64,000 nucleotides of DNA from Canna indica (GCA_034359265.1 CP136897.1:32227501-32291500); one strand, 5' to 3'; positions 22,518 to 34,495 are shown, counted from the stretch's first letter. The notes: generated by a model from the sequence alone, not told the origin. A program made the numbers and translations.

Positions 22518-22881
22518 GTCCTGCACTTCTGATCGTCGGCTAATAAGGGTGAGCGTTCAAGGGATAGCTCGGGGTCATTTTCTTCGTCTCTTCGCGCCTT
22601 TCAGCGCCACGTGAAAAGCTGAAATCGGACAATAATGCACGGAGTTACGCCCGTTTTAAACTAAAAATAATATTTGAAATTTTATTTTTCTTATTTATTT
22701 ACAAATTTTAATTTTTCGGGTCGGTTGGTCGATCGAGCCGGTCGTAGAGGTTGCGGCGGGCCCCGCGCGGGCGATCGAGAGCCAAATTTTATGTCGACGA
22801 CGTCGTCTGTCCTTAACGTTTGGTTAGAAAGATTGGTAAAAAAAATGATCTCGTCGTGCAATCAAATAGTTAGTAAAAAAA

Positions 22882-23000
22882 AAGGTGCAACACGAGGACT
22901 TCCCAGGGGGTCACCCATCCTAGTACTCCTCTCGCCCAAGCACACTTAACTTCGGAGTTCTGATGGGATCCGGTGCGTTAGTGCTGGTATGATCGCACCC
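22882..23000 (-). rRNA. 5S rRNA gene, unit 52
   Basis: Type A. U73G and C57U (box A). Its 3' spacer belongs to the dimer repeat, while the gene and upstream flank do not, so a repeat boundary lies in or near the gene. Confidence 0.95.
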
Positions 23001-23365
23001 GTCATGCACTTCTGATCGTCGGCTAATAAGGGTGAGCGTCCGAGTGATAGCTCGGGGTCATTTTCTTCGTCTCTTCGCGCGCCATTTAGCGCCACGTGAA
23101 AAGCTGAAATCGGACAATAATGCACGGAGTTACGCCCGTTTTAAACGAAAAATAATAATTGAAATGTTATTTTTCTTATTTATTTACAAATTTTAATTTT
23201 TTGGGTCGGTTGGTCGATCGAGCCGGCCGTAGAGGTTGCGGCGGGCCCCGCGCGGGCGATCGACAGCCAAATTTTATGTCGACGACGTCGTCCGTCCTTA
23301 ACGTTTGGTTAGAAAGATTGGTAAAAAAATGATCTCGTCGTGCAATCAAATAGGTAGTAAAAAAG

Positions 23366-23484
23366 AAAGTGCAACACGAGGACTTCCCAGGGGGTCACCC
23401 ATCCTAGTACTACTCTCGCCCAAGCACGCTTAACTTCGAAGTTCTAATGGGATCCGGTGCGTTAGTGCTGGTATGATCGCACCC
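23366..23484 (-). rRNA. 5S rRNA gene, unit 53
   Basis: Type A. The tail is interrupted: CACTTT, C, then six T. C46U, C39U; boxes unchanged. Confidence 0.95.
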
Positions 23485-23851
23485 GTCACGCCCTTCTGAT
23501 CGTCGGCTAATAAGGGTGAACGTTCGTGGGATAGCTCGGGGTCATTTTCTTCGTCTCTTCGTGCGCCTTTTGGCGCTACGTGAAAAGCTGAAATCGGACA
23601 ATAATGCACGGAGTTACGCCCGTTTTAAACGAAAAATAATAATTGAAATGTTATTTTTCTTATTTATTTACAAATTTTAATTTTTGGGGTCGGTGGGTCC
23701 ATCGAGCCGGCCGTAGAGTTTGCGGAGGGCCCCGCGCGGGCGATCGAAAGCCAAATTTTATGTCGACGACGTCGTCCGTCCTTAACGTTTGGTTAGAAAG
23801 ATTGGTAAAAAAAAATGATCTTGTCGAGCAATCAAATAGGTAGTAAAAAAA

Positions 23852-23970
23852 AAGGTGCAACACGAGGACTTCCCAAGGGGTCACCCATCCTAGTACTATT
23901 CTCGCCCAAGCACGCTTAACTTCGGAGTTCTGATGGGATCCGGTGCGTTAGTGCTGGTATGATCGCACCC
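23852..23970 (-). rRNA. 5S rRNA gene, unit 54
   Basis: Type A. 95U and G72A in IE, otherwise at consensus. Nine T follow directly. Confidence 0.95.
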
Positions 23971-24335
23971 GTCATGCACTTCTGATCGTCGGCTAATAAG
24001 GGTGAGCGTCCGAGGGATAGCTCGCGGTCATTTTCTTCGTCTCTTCGCGCGCCTTTTAGCGCCACGTGAAAAGCTGAAATCGGACAATAATGCACGGAGT
24101 TACGCCCGTTTTAAATGAAAAATAATAATTGAAATGTTATTTTTCTTATTTATTTACAAATTTTAATTTTTCGGGTCGGTTGGTCGATCGAACCGGCCGT
24201 AGAGGTTGCGGCGGGCCCCGCGCGGGCGATCGACAGACAAATTTTATGTCGACGACGTCGTCCGTCCTTAACGTTTGGTTAGAAAGATTGGTAAAAAAAT
24301 GATCTCGTCGTGCAATCAAATAGGTAGTAAAAAAA

Positions 24336-24454
24336 AAGGTGCAACACGAGGACTTCCCAGGGGGTCACCCGTCCTAGTACTACTCTCCCCCAAGCACGCT
24401 TAACTTCGGAGTTCTGATGGGATCCGGTGTGTTAGTGCTGGTATGATCGCACCC
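24336..24454 (-). rRNA. 5S rRNA gene, unit 55
   Basis: Type A. U84C in box C, C67G in IE, G25A. Confidence 0.95.
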
Positions 24455-24820
24455 GTCGTGCACTTCTGATCGTCGGCTAATAAGGGTGAGCGTCCGAGGG
24501 ATAGCACGGGGTCATTTTCTTCGTCTCTTCGCGCGCCTTTTAGCGCCACGTGAAAAGCTGAAATCGGACAATAATGCACGGAGTTACGCCCGTTTTAAAC
24601 GAAAAATAATAATTGAAATGTTATTTTTCTCATTTGTTTACAAATTTTAATTTTTCGGGTTGGTTGGTCGATCGAGCCGGCCGTAGAGGTTGCGGTGGGC
24701 CCCGCGCGGGCGATCGACAGCCAAATTTTTTGTCGACGACGTCGTCCGTCCTTAACGTTTGGTTAGAAAGATTGGTAAAAAAAATGATCTCGTCGTGCAA
24801 TCAAATAGGTAGTAAAAAAA

Positions 24821-24939
24821 AAAGTGCAACACGAGGACTTCCCAGGGGGTCACGCATCCTAGTACTACTCTCGCCCAAGCACGCTTAACTTCGGAGTTCT
24901 GATGGGATACGGTGCGTTAGTGCTGGTATGATCGCACCC
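24821..24939 (-). rRNA. 5S rRNA gene, unit 56
   Basis: Type A. G86C in box C, G31U. The final C is replaced by T, lengthening the T run to about ten. Confidence 0.95.
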
Positions 24940-25305
24940 GTCATGCACCTCTGATCGTCGGCTAATAAGGGTGAGCATCCGAGGGACAGCTCGGGGTCAT
25001 TTTCTTCGTCTCTTTGCGCGCCTTTCAGCGCCACGTGAAAAGCTGAAATCTGACAATAATGCACGGAGTTACGCCCGTTTTAAACGAAAAATAATAATTG
25101 AAATGTTATTTTTCTTATTTATTTACAAATTTTAATTTTTCGGGTCGGTTGGTCGATCGAACCGGCCGTAGAGGTTGCGGCGGGCCCCGCGCGGGCGATC
25201 GACAGCCAAATTTTATGGCGACGATATCGTCCGTCCTTATCGTTTGGTTAGAAAGATTGGTAAAAAAAATGATCTCGTCGTTCAATCAAATAGGTAGTAA
25301 AAAAA

Positions 25306-25424
25306 TAGGTGCAACACGAGGACTTCCCAGGGGGTCACCCATCCGAGTACTACTCTCGCCCAACCACGCTTAACTTCGTAGTTCTGATGGGATCCGGTGC
25401 GTTAGTGCTGGTATGATCGCACCC
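25306..25424 (-). rRNA. 5S rRNA gene, unit 57
   Basis: Type A. A80C, C61G in box A, C46A. Tail CACCTA then seven T. Source or copy of unit 58. Confidence 0.95.
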
Positions 25425-25747
25425 GTCATGCTCTTCTGATCGTCGGCTAATAAGGGTGAGCGTCCGAGGGAGAGTTCGGCGGTCATTTTCTTTGTCTCTT
25501 CGCGCGCCTTTCAGCGCCACGTGAAAAGCTGAAATCGGACAATAATGCACGGAGTTACGCCCATTTTAAACGAAAAATAATAATTAAAACGTTATTTTTC
25601 TTATTTATTTACAAATTTTAATTTTTTGGGTCGGTTCGTCGATCGAGCCGGCCGTAGAGGTTGCGGCGGGCCCCACGCGGGCGATCGACAGCTAAGATTT
25701 ATGGCGACGACGTCGTCCGTCCTTCAATCAAATAGGTAGTAAAAAAA

Positions 25748-25866
25748 TAGGTGCAACACGAGGACTTCCCAGGGGGTCACCCATCCGAGTACTACTCTCG
25801 CCCAACCACGCTTAACTTCGTAGTTCTGATGGGATCCGGTGCGTTAGTGCTGGTATGATCGCACCC
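25748..25866 (-). rRNA. 5S rRNA gene, unit 58
   Basis: Same gene body as unit 57, 442 bp away. The 3' spacer lacks about 43 bp, including the second T run: CCGTCCTT joins CAATCAAAT directly. Confidence 0.95.
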
Positions 25867-26211
25867 GTCATGCTCTTCTGATCGTCGGCTAATAAGGGTG
25901 AGCGTCCGAGGGAGAGTTCGGCGGTCATTTTCTTTGTCTCTTCGCGCGCCTTTCAGCGCCACGTGAAAAGCTGAAATCGGACAATAATGCATGGAGTTAC
26001 GCCCATTTTAAACGAAAAATAATAATTAAAACGTTATTTTTCTTATTTATTTACAAATTTTAATTTTTTGGGTCGGTTCGTCGATCGAGCCGGCCGTAGA
26101 GGTTGCGACAGCTAAGATTTATGGCGACGACGTCGTCCGTCCTTAACGTTTGGTTAGAAAGATTGGTAAAAAAAATGATCTCGTCGTGGAATCAAATAGG
26201 AAGTAAAAAAA

Positions 26212-26330
26212 AAGGTGCAACACGAGGACTTCCCAAGGGGTCACCCATCCTAGTACTAGTCTCGCCCAAGCACGCTTAACTTCGGAGTTCTAATGGGATC
26301 CGGTGCATTAGTGCTAGTATGATCGCACCG
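26212..26330 (-). rRNA. 5S rRNA gene, unit 59
   Basis: Type A, 95U. G72C in IE, C39U, C24U, C15U, G1C. The 3' GC block is shortened by about 22 bp. Confidence 0.95.
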
Positions 26331-27187
26331 AATATGCCCTTCTGATCATCGGCTAATAAGGGTGAGCGTCCGAGGGAGAGTTCGGGGGTCATTTTCTTCG
26401 TCTATTTTGGGCGCCTTTCAGCGCCACGTGAAAAGCTGAAATCGGACAATAATGCACGGAGTTACGCTCGTTTTAAACGAAAAATAATAATTGAAATGTT
26501 ATTTTTCTTATTTATTTACAAATTATAATTTTTCGGGTTGGTTGGTCGATCGAGCCGGCCGTAGAGGTTGCGGCGAGCCCCGCGTGGGCGATCGACAGCC
26601 AAATTTTATGTCGACGACGTCGTCCGTCCTTAACGTTTGGTTAGAAAGATTGGTAAAAAAAATGATCTCGTCGTGCAATCAAATAGGTAGTAAAAAAAAA
26701 GGTGCAACACGAGGACTTCCCAAGGGGTCACCCATCCTAGTACTAGTCTCGCCCAAGCACGCTTAACTTCGGAGTTCTAATGGGATCCGGTGCAATAGTG
26801 CTAGTATGATCGCACCGAATATGCCCTTCTGATCATCGGCTAATAAGGGTGAGCGTCCGAGGGAGAGTTCGGGGGTCATTTTCTTCGTCTATTTTGGGCG
26901 CCTTTCAGCGCCACGTGAAAAGCTGAAATCGGACAATAATGCACGGAGTTACGCTCGTTTTAAACGAAAAATAATAATTGAAATCTTATTTTTCTTATTT
27001 ATTTACAAATTATAATTTTTCGGGTTGGTTGGTCGATCGAGCCGGCCGTAGAGGTTGCGGCGAGCCCCGCGTGGGCGATCGACAGCCAAATTTTATGTCG
27101 ACGACGTCGTCCGTCCTTAACGTTTGGTTAGAAAGATTGGTAAAAAAAATGATCTCGTCGTGCAATCAAATAGGTAGTAAAAAAAAA
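26214..27187. repeat. 487-bp tandem duplication (units 59 and 60)
   Basis: Two near-identical whole units, sharing gene changes and a rare TATTTTGGGCGCC upstream flank and ACAAATTATAATT block. Confidence 0.85.
26699..26817 (-). rRNA. 5S rRNA gene, unit 60
   Basis: Copy of unit 59 at 487 bp with one added change, A23U. The upstream flank, with its unusual CTATTTTGGGCGCC, is shared. Confidence 0.95.
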
Positions 27188-27304
27188 GGTGCAACACGAG
27201 GACTTCCCAAAGGGTCACCCATCCTAGTACTACTCTCGCCCAAGCACGCTTATCTTCGGAGTTCTGATGGGATCCGGTGCGTTAGTGCTAGTATGATCGC
27301 ACCC
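27186..27304 (-). rRNA. 5S rRNA gene, unit 61
   Basis: Type A. 95U with C94U, U52A in box A, C15U. The 3' spacer matches that of unit 60; the upstream flank does not. Confidence 0.95.
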
Positions 27305-27669
27305 GTCATGCACTTCTGATCGTCGGCTAATAAGGGTGAGCGTCCAAGGAACAACTATGGGTCATTTTCTTCGTCTCTTCGCGCGCATTTCAGCGCCACG
27401 TGAAAAACTGAAATCGGACAATAATGCACGGAGTTACGCCCGTTTTAAACGAAAAATAATAATTGAAATGTTATTTTTCTTATTTATTTACAAATTTTAA
27501 TTTTTCGGGTCGATTGGTCGATCGAGCCGGCCGTAGAGGTTGCGGCGGGCCCCGCACGGGCGATCGACAGCCAAGATTTATGGCGACGACGTCGTCCGTC
27601 CTTAACGTTTGGTTAGAAAGATTGGTAAAAAAAATGATCTCGTCGTGCAATCAAATATGTAGTAAAAAA

Positions 27670-27788
27670 AAGGTACAACGCGAGGACTTCCTAGGGGGTC
27701 ACCCATCCTAGTACAACTCTCGCCCAAGCACGCTTAACTTCGGAGTTTTGATGGGATCCGGTGCGTTAGTGCTGGTATGATCACACCC
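27670..27788 (-). rRNA. 5S rRNA gene, unit 62
   Basis: Type A. C114U, U109C, G97A, A74U, G41A, C6U. Confidence 0.95.
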
Positions 27789-28155
27789 GATATGCACTTC
27801 TGATCGTCGGCTAATAAGGGTGAGCGTCCGAGGGAGTGTTCGGGGGTCATTTTCTTCGTCTCTTTGCGCGCCTTTCAGCGCCACGTGAAAAGCTGAAATC
27901 GGACAATAATGCACGGAGTTACGCCCATTTTAAACGAAAAATAATAATTAAAACGTTATTTTTCTTATTTATTTACAAATTTTAATTTTTTGGGTCGGTT
28001 CGTCGATCGAGCCGGCCGTAGAGGTTGCGGCGGACCCCGCGCGGGCGATCGACAGCCAAATTTTATGGCGACGACGTCGTCCGTCCTTAACGTTTGTTTA
28101 GAAAGATTGGTAAAAAAAATGATCTCGTCGTGCAATCAAATAGGTAGTAAAAAAA

Positions 28156-28274
28156 AAGGTGCAACACGAGGACTTCCCAAGGGCTCACCCATCCTAGTAC
28201 CACTCTCGCGCAAGCACGCTGTACTTCGAAGTTCTGATGGGATCCGGTGCGTTAGTGCTAGTATGATCGCACCC
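28156..28274 (-). rRNA. 5S rRNA gene, unit 63 (type B)
   Basis: Type B returns here after 23 kb without it. 95U, C91G, A54C and U53A in box A, C46U, C15U. Confidence 0.95.
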
Positions 28275-28640
28275 GTCATGCACTTCTGATCGTCAGCTAA
28301 TAAGGGTGAGCGTCCGAGGGATAGCTCGGGGTCATTTTCTTCGTCTCTTCGCGCGCCTTTTAGCGCCACGTAAAAAGCTGAAATCGGACAATAATGCACG
28401 GAGTTACGGCCGTTTTAAATAAAAAATAATAATTGAAATGTTATTTTTCATATTTATTTACAAATTTTAATTTTTCGGGTCGGTTGGTCGATCGAGCCGG
28501 CCGTAGAGGTTGCGGCGGGCCCCGCACGGACGATCGAAAGCCAAATTTTATGTCGACGACGTCGTCCGTCCTTAACGTTTGGTTAGAAAGATTGGTAAAA
28601 AAAATGATCTCGTCGTGCAATCAAATAGGAAGTAAAAAAA

Positions 28641-28759
28641 AAGGTGCAACACGAGGACTTCCCAGGGGGTCACCCATCCTAGTACAACTCTCGCCCAAGC
28701 ACCCTTAACTTCGGAGTTTTGATGGGATCCGGTGCGTTAGTGCTGGTATGATCAGACCC
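28641..28759 (-). rRNA. 5S rRNA gene, unit 64
   Basis: Type A. A74U, C57G in box A, G41A, C6U, G5C. Shares A74U and G41A with unit 62. Confidence 0.95.
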
Positions 28760-29127
28760 GATATGCACTTCTGATCGTCGGCTAATAAGGATGAGCGTCC
28801 GAGGGAGAGTTCGGGGGTCATTTTCTTCGTCTCTTTGCGCGCCTTTCAGCACCACGTGAAAAGCTGAAATCGGACAATAATGCACGGAGTTACGCCCGTT
28901 TTAAACGAAAAATAATAATTAAAACGTTATTTTTCTTATTTATTTACAAATTTTAATTTTTCGAGTTGGTTGGTCGATCGAGCCGGCCGTAGAGGTTGCG
29001 GCGGGCCCCGCGCGGGCGATCGACAACCAAATTTTATGGCGACGACATCGTCCGTTCTTAACGTTTGTTTAGAAAGATTGGTAAAAAAAATGATCTCGTC
29101 GTGCAATCAAATAGGTAGGAAAAATAA

Positions 29128-29246
29128 AAGGTGCAACACGAGGACTTCCCAAGGGGTCACCCATCCTAGTACCACTCTCGCGCAAGCGCGCTGAACCTCG
29201 AAGTTCTGATGGGATCCGGTGCGTTAGTGCTAGTATGATCGCACCC
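29128..29246 (-). rRNA. 5S rRNA gene, unit 65 (type B)
   Basis: Type B, 95U. Three box A changes (U59C, A54C, A50G), C46U, C15U. T run broken by A after four T. Confidence 0.94.
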
Positions 29247-29613
29247 GTCATGCACTTCTGATCGTCGGCTAATAAGGGTGAGCGTCCGAGGGATAACTCG
29301 GGGTCATTTTCTTCATCTCTTCGCGCGCGTTTCAGCGCCACGTGAAAAGCTGAAATCGGACAATAATGCACGGAGTTACGCCCGTTTTAAACGAAAAATA
29401 ATAATTGAAATGTTATTTTTCTTATTTATTTACAAATTTTAATTTTTTGGGTCGGTTCGTCGATCGAGCCGGCCGTAGAGGTTGCGGCGGGCCCCACGCG
29501 GGCGATCGACAGCCAAGATTTATGGCGACGACGTCGTCCGTCCTTAACGTTTGGTTAGAAAGATTGGAAAAAAAAATGATCTCGTCGTGCAATCAAATAG
29601 GTAGAAAAAATAA

Positions 29614-29732
29614 AAGGTGCAACACGAGGACTTCCCAAGGGGTCACCCATCCTAGTACCACTCTCGCGGAAGCACGCTTCACTTCGGAGTTCTGATGCGA
29701 TCCGGTGCGTTAGTGCTAGTATGATCGCACCC
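29614..29732 (-). rRNA. 5S rRNA gene, unit 66 (type B)
   Basis: Type B, 95U. G64C and U53G in box A, C35G, C15U. T run broken by A after four T, as in unit 65. Confidence 0.94.
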
Positions 29733-30098
29733 GTCATGCACTTCTGATCGTCGGCTAATAAGGGTGAGCGTCCGAGGGACATCTCGGGGTCATTTTCTTC
29801 CTCTCTTCGCGCGCCTTTCAGCGCCACGTGAAAAGCTGCAATCGGACAATAATACACGAAGTTACGTCCATTTTAAACTAAAAATAATAATTGAAATGTT
29901 ATTTTTCTTATTTATTTACAAATTTTAATTTTTCGGGTCGGTTGGTCGATCGAGCCGGCCGTAGAGGTTGCGGCGGGCCCCGCGCGGGCGATCGACAGCC
30001 AAGATTTATGGCGACGACGTCGTCCGTCCTTAACGTTTCGTTAGAAAGATTGGTAAAAAAAATGATCTCGTCGTGCAATCAAATTGGTAGTAAAAAAA

Positions 30099-30217
30099 AA
30101 GGTGCACCACGAGGACTTCCAAGGGGGTCACCCATCCTAGTACTACTGTCGCCCAAGCACGCTTATCTTCGGAGTTCTGATGGGATCCGGTGCGTTAGTG
30201 CTGGTATGATCGCACCC
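30099..30217 (-). rRNA. 5S rRNA gene, unit 67
   Basis: Type A. U111G, G97U, G70C in IE, U52A in box A. Upstream element TTATTTGCC. Confidence 0.95.
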
Positions 30218-30584
30218 GATATGCACTTCTGATCGTCGGCAAATAAGGGCGAGCGTCCGAGGGAGAGTTCGGGGGTCATTTTCTTCGTCTCTTTGCGCGC
30301 CTTTCAGCGCCACGTGAAAAGCTGAAATCGGACAATAATGCACGGATTTACGCCCGTTTTAAACGAAAAATAATAATTGAAATGTTATTTTCCTTATTTA
30401 TTTACAAATTTTAATTTTTCGTGTCGGTTGCTCGATCGAGCCTTCCGTAGAGGTTGCGGCGGGCCCCGCGCGGACGATCGACAGCCAAGATTTATGGCGA
30501 CGACGTCGTCCGTCGTTAACGTTTGGTTAGAAAGATTGGTAAAAAAAATGATCTCGTCGTGCAATCAAATAGGTAGTAAAAAAA

Positions 30585-30703
30585 AAGGTGCAACACGAGG
30601 ACTTCCCAAGGGGTCACCCATCCTAGTACCACTCTCGCGCAAGCACGCTTCACTTCGGAGGTCTGATGGGATCCGGTGCGTTAGTGCTAGTATGATCGCA
30701 CCC
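30585..30703 (-). rRNA. 5S rRNA gene, unit 68 (type B)
   Basis: Type B, 95U. U53G in box A, A43C, C15U. Shares U53G with units 66, 70 and 77. Confidence 0.95.
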
Positions 30704-31069
30704 GTCATGCACTTCTGATCGTCGGCTAATAAGGGTGAGCGTCCGAGGGACAACTCGGGGTCATTTTCTTCCTCTCTTCGCGCGCCTTTCAGCGCCACGT
30801 GAAAAGCTAAAATCAGACAATAATGCATGGAGTTACGCCCGTTTTAAACGAAAAATAATAATTGAAATGTTATTTTTCTTATTTATTTACAAATTTTAAT
30901 TTTTTGGGTCGGTTGGTCGATGTAGCCGGCCGTAGAGTTTGCGGCGGGCCCCGCGCGGGCGATCGACAGCCAAATTTTATATTGACGACGTCGTCCGTCT
31001 TTAACGTTTGGTTAGAAAGATTGGTAAAAAAAACGATCTCGTCGTGCAATCAAATAGGTAGTAAAAAAA

Positions 31070-31188
31070 AAGGTGCAACGCGAGGACTTCCCAGGGGGTT
31101 ACCCATCCTAGTACTACTCTCGCACAAGCACGCTTAACTTCGAAGTTCTGATGGGATCCGGTGCGTTAGTGCTGATATGATCGCACCC
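31070..31188 (-). rRNA. 5S rRNA gene, unit 69
   Basis: Position 65 is U (neither A nor B type). U109C, G89A in box C, C46U, C14U. The upstream spacer lacks about 55 bp between CACGT and CAATAATTG. Near copy of unit 76. Confidence 0.95.
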
Positions 31189-31499
31189 GTCATGCACTTC
31201 TGATCGTCGGCTAATAAGGGTGAGCGTCCGAGGGAGAGTTCGGGGGTCATTTTCTTCATCTCTTCACGCGCCTTTGAGCGCCACGTCAATAATTGCAATG
31301 TTATTTTTCTTATTTATTTACAAATTTTAATTTTTCGGGTCGGTTGCTCGATCGAGCCTGCCGTAGAGGTTGCGGCGGGCCCCGCGCGGACGATCGACAG
31401 CCAATATTTATGGCGACGACGTCGTCCGTCCTTAACGTTTGGTTAGAAAGATTGGTAAAAAAATGATCTCGTTGTGCAATCAAATAGGTAGTAAAAAAA

Positions 31500-31618
31500 A
31501 AAGTGCAACACAAGGACTTCCCAAGGGGTCACCCATCATAGTACCACTCTCGCGCAAGCACGCTTCACTTCGGAGTTCTGATGGGATCCGGTGCGTTAGT
31601 ACTAGTATGATCGCACCC
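31500..31618 (-). rRNA. 5S rRNA gene, unit 70 (type B)
   Basis: Type B, 95U. C107U, G81U in box C, U53G in box A, C18U, C15U. Near copy of unit 77. Confidence 0.95.
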
Positions 31619-31973
31619 GTCATGCACTTCTGATCGTCGGCTAATAAGGGTGAGCGTCCGAGGGACAACTCGGGGTCATTTTCTTCCTCTCTTCGCGCGC
31701 CTTTCAGCGCCACGTGAAAAGCTAAAATCGGACAATAATGCACGGAGTTACGTCCGTTTTAAACGAAAAATAATAATTGAAATGTTATTTTTCTTATTTA
31801 TTTACAAATTTTAATTTTTTGGGTCGGTTGGTCGATGGAGCCGGTCGTAGAGGTTGCGGAGGGCGATCGACAGCCAAATTTTATGGCGACGACGTCGTCC
31901 GTCCTTAACGTTTGGTTAGAAAGATTGGTAAAAAAAATGATCTCGTCGTGCAATCAAATAGGTAGTAAAAAAA

Positions 31974-32092
31974 AAGGTGCAACGCGAGGACTTCCCAGGG
32001 GGTCACCCATCCTAGTACAACTCTCGCACAAGCACGCTTAACTTCGAAGTTCTGATGGGATCCGGTGCGTTAGTACTAGTATGATCGCACCC
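31974..32092 (-). rRNA. 5S rRNA gene, unit 71
   Basis: Position 65 is U, with A74U. U109C, C46U, C18U, C15U. The 3' GC block has the 11-bp slippage loss. Confidence 0.95.
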
Positions 32093-32446
32093 GTCATGCA
32101 CTTCTGATCGTCGGCTAATAAGGGTGAGCGTCCGAGGGACAACTCGGGGTCATTTTCTTCCTCTCTTCGCGCGCCTTTCAGCGCCACGTGAAAAGCTGAA
32201 ATCGAACAATAATGCACGGAGTTACGTCCGTTTTAAACGAAAAATAATAATTGAAATGTTATTTTTCTTATTTATTTACAAATTTTAATTTTTCGGGTCG
32301 GTTGGTCGATCGAGCCGGTCGTAGAGGTTGCGGCGGGCGATCGACAGCCAAATTTTATGGCGACGACGTCGTCCGTCCTTAACGTTTGGTTAGAAAGATT
32401 GGTAAAAAAAATGAGCTCGTCATGCACTCAAATAGGTTAAAAAAAA

Positions 32447-32565
32447 AAAGTGCAACATGAGGACTTCCTAGGAGGTCACCCATCCTAGTACTACTCTCGC
32501 CCAAGCACGCTTAACTTCGGAGTTCTAATCGGATCCGGTGCGTTAGTGCTGGCATGATCGCACCC
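32447..32565 (-). rRNA. 5S rRNA gene, unit 72
   Basis: Carries the usual plant U at position 93, rare here. G108A, G97A, C39U, C36G, A13G. First unit of the dispersed duplication shared with units 96-99. Confidence 0.95.
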
Positions 32566-32931
32566 GTCATGCACTTCTGATCGTCGGCTAATAAGGGTGA
32601 GCGTCCGTGGGATAGCTCGGGGTCATTTTCTTCGTCTCTTTGCGCGCCTTTCAGCGCCACGTGAAAAGCTGAAATCGGACAATAATGCACGGAGTTACGC
32701 CCGTTTTAAACGAAAAATAATAATTGAAATGTTATTTTCCTTATTTATTTACAAATTTTAATTTTTCGGGTCGGTTGGTCAATCGAGCCGGCCGTAGAGG
32801 TTGCGGCGGGCCCCGCGCGGGCGATCGATAGCCAAGATTTATGGCGACAACGTCGTCCGTCCTTAACGTTTGGTTAGAAAGATTGGTAAAAAAAATGATC
32901 TCGTCGTGCAATCAAATAGGTAGTAAAAGAA

Positions 32932-33050
32932 AAAGTGCAACATGAGGACTTCCCAAGGGGTCACCCATACTAGTACTAGTATCGCCCAAGCACGCTTAAC
33001 TTCGGAGTTCTGATGGGATTCGATGCGTTAGTGCTGGTATGATCGCAACC
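32932..33050 (-). rRNA. 5S rRNA gene, unit 73
   Basis: Type A, 95U. G108A, G82U, G72C and G70U in IE, G31A, C28U, G3U. T run interrupted by C. Probably inactive; copied as unit 97. Confidence 0.94.
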
Positions 33051-33417
33051 GTTATGCACTTCTGATCGTCGGCTAATAAGGGTGAGCGTCCGAGGGAGAG
33101 TTCGGGGGTCATTTTCTTCATCTCTTCGCGCGCCTTTCAGCGCCACGTGAACAGCTGAAATCGGACAATAATGCACGGAGTTACGCCCGTTTTAAACGAA
33201 AAATAATAATTGAAATGTTATTTTTCTTATTTATTTACAAATTTTAATTTTTCGGGTCGGTTGGTCGATGGAGTCGGCCGTAGAGTTTGCGGCGGGCCCC
33301 GCGCGGGCGATCGACAGCCAAATTTTATGGCGGCGACGTCGTCTGTCCTTAACGTTTGGTTAGAAAGATTGGTAAAAAAAATGATCTCGTCGTGCAATCA
33401 AATAGGTAGTAAAAAAA

Positions 33418-33536
33418 AAGGTGCATCGCGAGGACTTCCCAGGGGGTCACCCATCCTAGTACTACTCTCGCACAAGCACGCTTAACTTCGAAGTTCAGAT
33501 GGGATCCGGTGCGTTAGTGCTGATATGATCGCACCC
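33418..33536 (-). rRNA. 5S rRNA gene, unit 74
   Basis: Position 65 is U. U111A, U109C, C46U, A40U, C14U. Counterpart of unit 98. Confidence 0.95.
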
Positions 33537-33890
33537 GTCATGCACTTCTGATCGTCGGCTAATAAGGGTGAGCGTCCGAGGGACAGCTCGGGGTCATTTT
33601 CTTCGTCTCTTCGCGTGCCTTTCAGCGCCACGTGAAAAGCTAAAATCGGACAATAATGCACGGAGTTACGCCCGTTTTAAATGAAAAATAATAATTGAAA
33701 TGCTATTTTTCTTATTTATTTACAAATTTTAATTTTTCGGGTCGATTGGTCGATCGAGCCGGCCGTAGAGGTTGCGGCGGGCGATCGACAGCCAAATTTT
33801 ATGGCGACGACGTCGTCCGTCCTTAACGTTTGGTTAGAAAGATTGGTAAAAAAAATGATCTCGTCATGCAATCAAATAGGTTAAAAAAAA

Positions 33891-34009
33891 AAGGTGCAAC
33901 ACGAGGACTTCCGAGGGGGTCACCCATCCTAGTACTACTATCGCCCAAGCACGCTTAACTTCGGAGTTCTGATGGGATCCGATGCGTTAGTGCTGGTATG
34001 ATCACAACT
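33891..34009 (-). rRNA. 5S rRNA gene, unit 75
   Basis: Type A. G97C, G70U in IE, C28U, C6U, G3U, G1A. Its 3' half matches unit 99, its 5' half resembles unit 100, so a recombination boundary falls in the gene. Confidence 0.94.
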
Positions 34010-34376
34010 GTTATCCACTTCTGATCGTCGGCTAATAAGGGTGACAGTCCGAGGGAGAGTTTCGGGGTCACTTTCTTCATCTCTTCGCGCGCCTTTAAGC
34101 GCCACGTGAACAGCTGAAATCGGACAATAATGCACGGAGTTACGCACATTTTAAACGAAAAATAATAATTGAAATGTTATTTTTCTTATTTATTTACAAA
34201 TTTTAATTTTTCGGGTCGGTTGGTCGATGGAGCCGGCCATAGAGTTTGCGGCGGGCCCCGCGCGGGCGATCGACAGCCAAATTTTATGTTGACGACGTCG
34301 TCCGTCCTTAACGTTTGGTTAGAAAGATTGGTAAAAAAAACGATCTCGTCGTGCAATCAAATATGTAGTAAAAAAA

Positions 34377-34495
34377 AAGGTGCAACGCGAGGACTTCCCA
34401 GGGGGTTACCCATCCTAGTACTATTCTCGCACAAGCACGCTTAACTTCGAAGTTCTGATGGGATCCGGTGCGTTAGTGCTGATATGATCGCACCC
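34377..34495 (-). rRNA. 5S rRNA gene, unit 76
   Basis: As unit 69 (U109C, G89A, U at 65, C46U, C14U) plus G72A in IE. Confidence 0.95.

Larger units (their letters stand above)
20740..22920. repeat. 968-bp dimer repeat (units 48-52)
   Basis: Units 48, 50 and the 3' side of 52 form one series; 49 and 51 another. Offset is 968 bp each time. Shared marks are ATACTAG in 48 and 50 and ACCCTCGCCCAAGTAC in 49 and 51. Confidence 0.85.
25281..26107. repeat. 442-bp tandem duplication (units 57 and 58)
   Basis: Copies at 25,281-25,665 and 25,723-26,107 share A80C, C61G, C46A and the GGTTCGTCG spacer variant. The second copy's spacer lacks about 43 bp. Confidence 0.85.
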
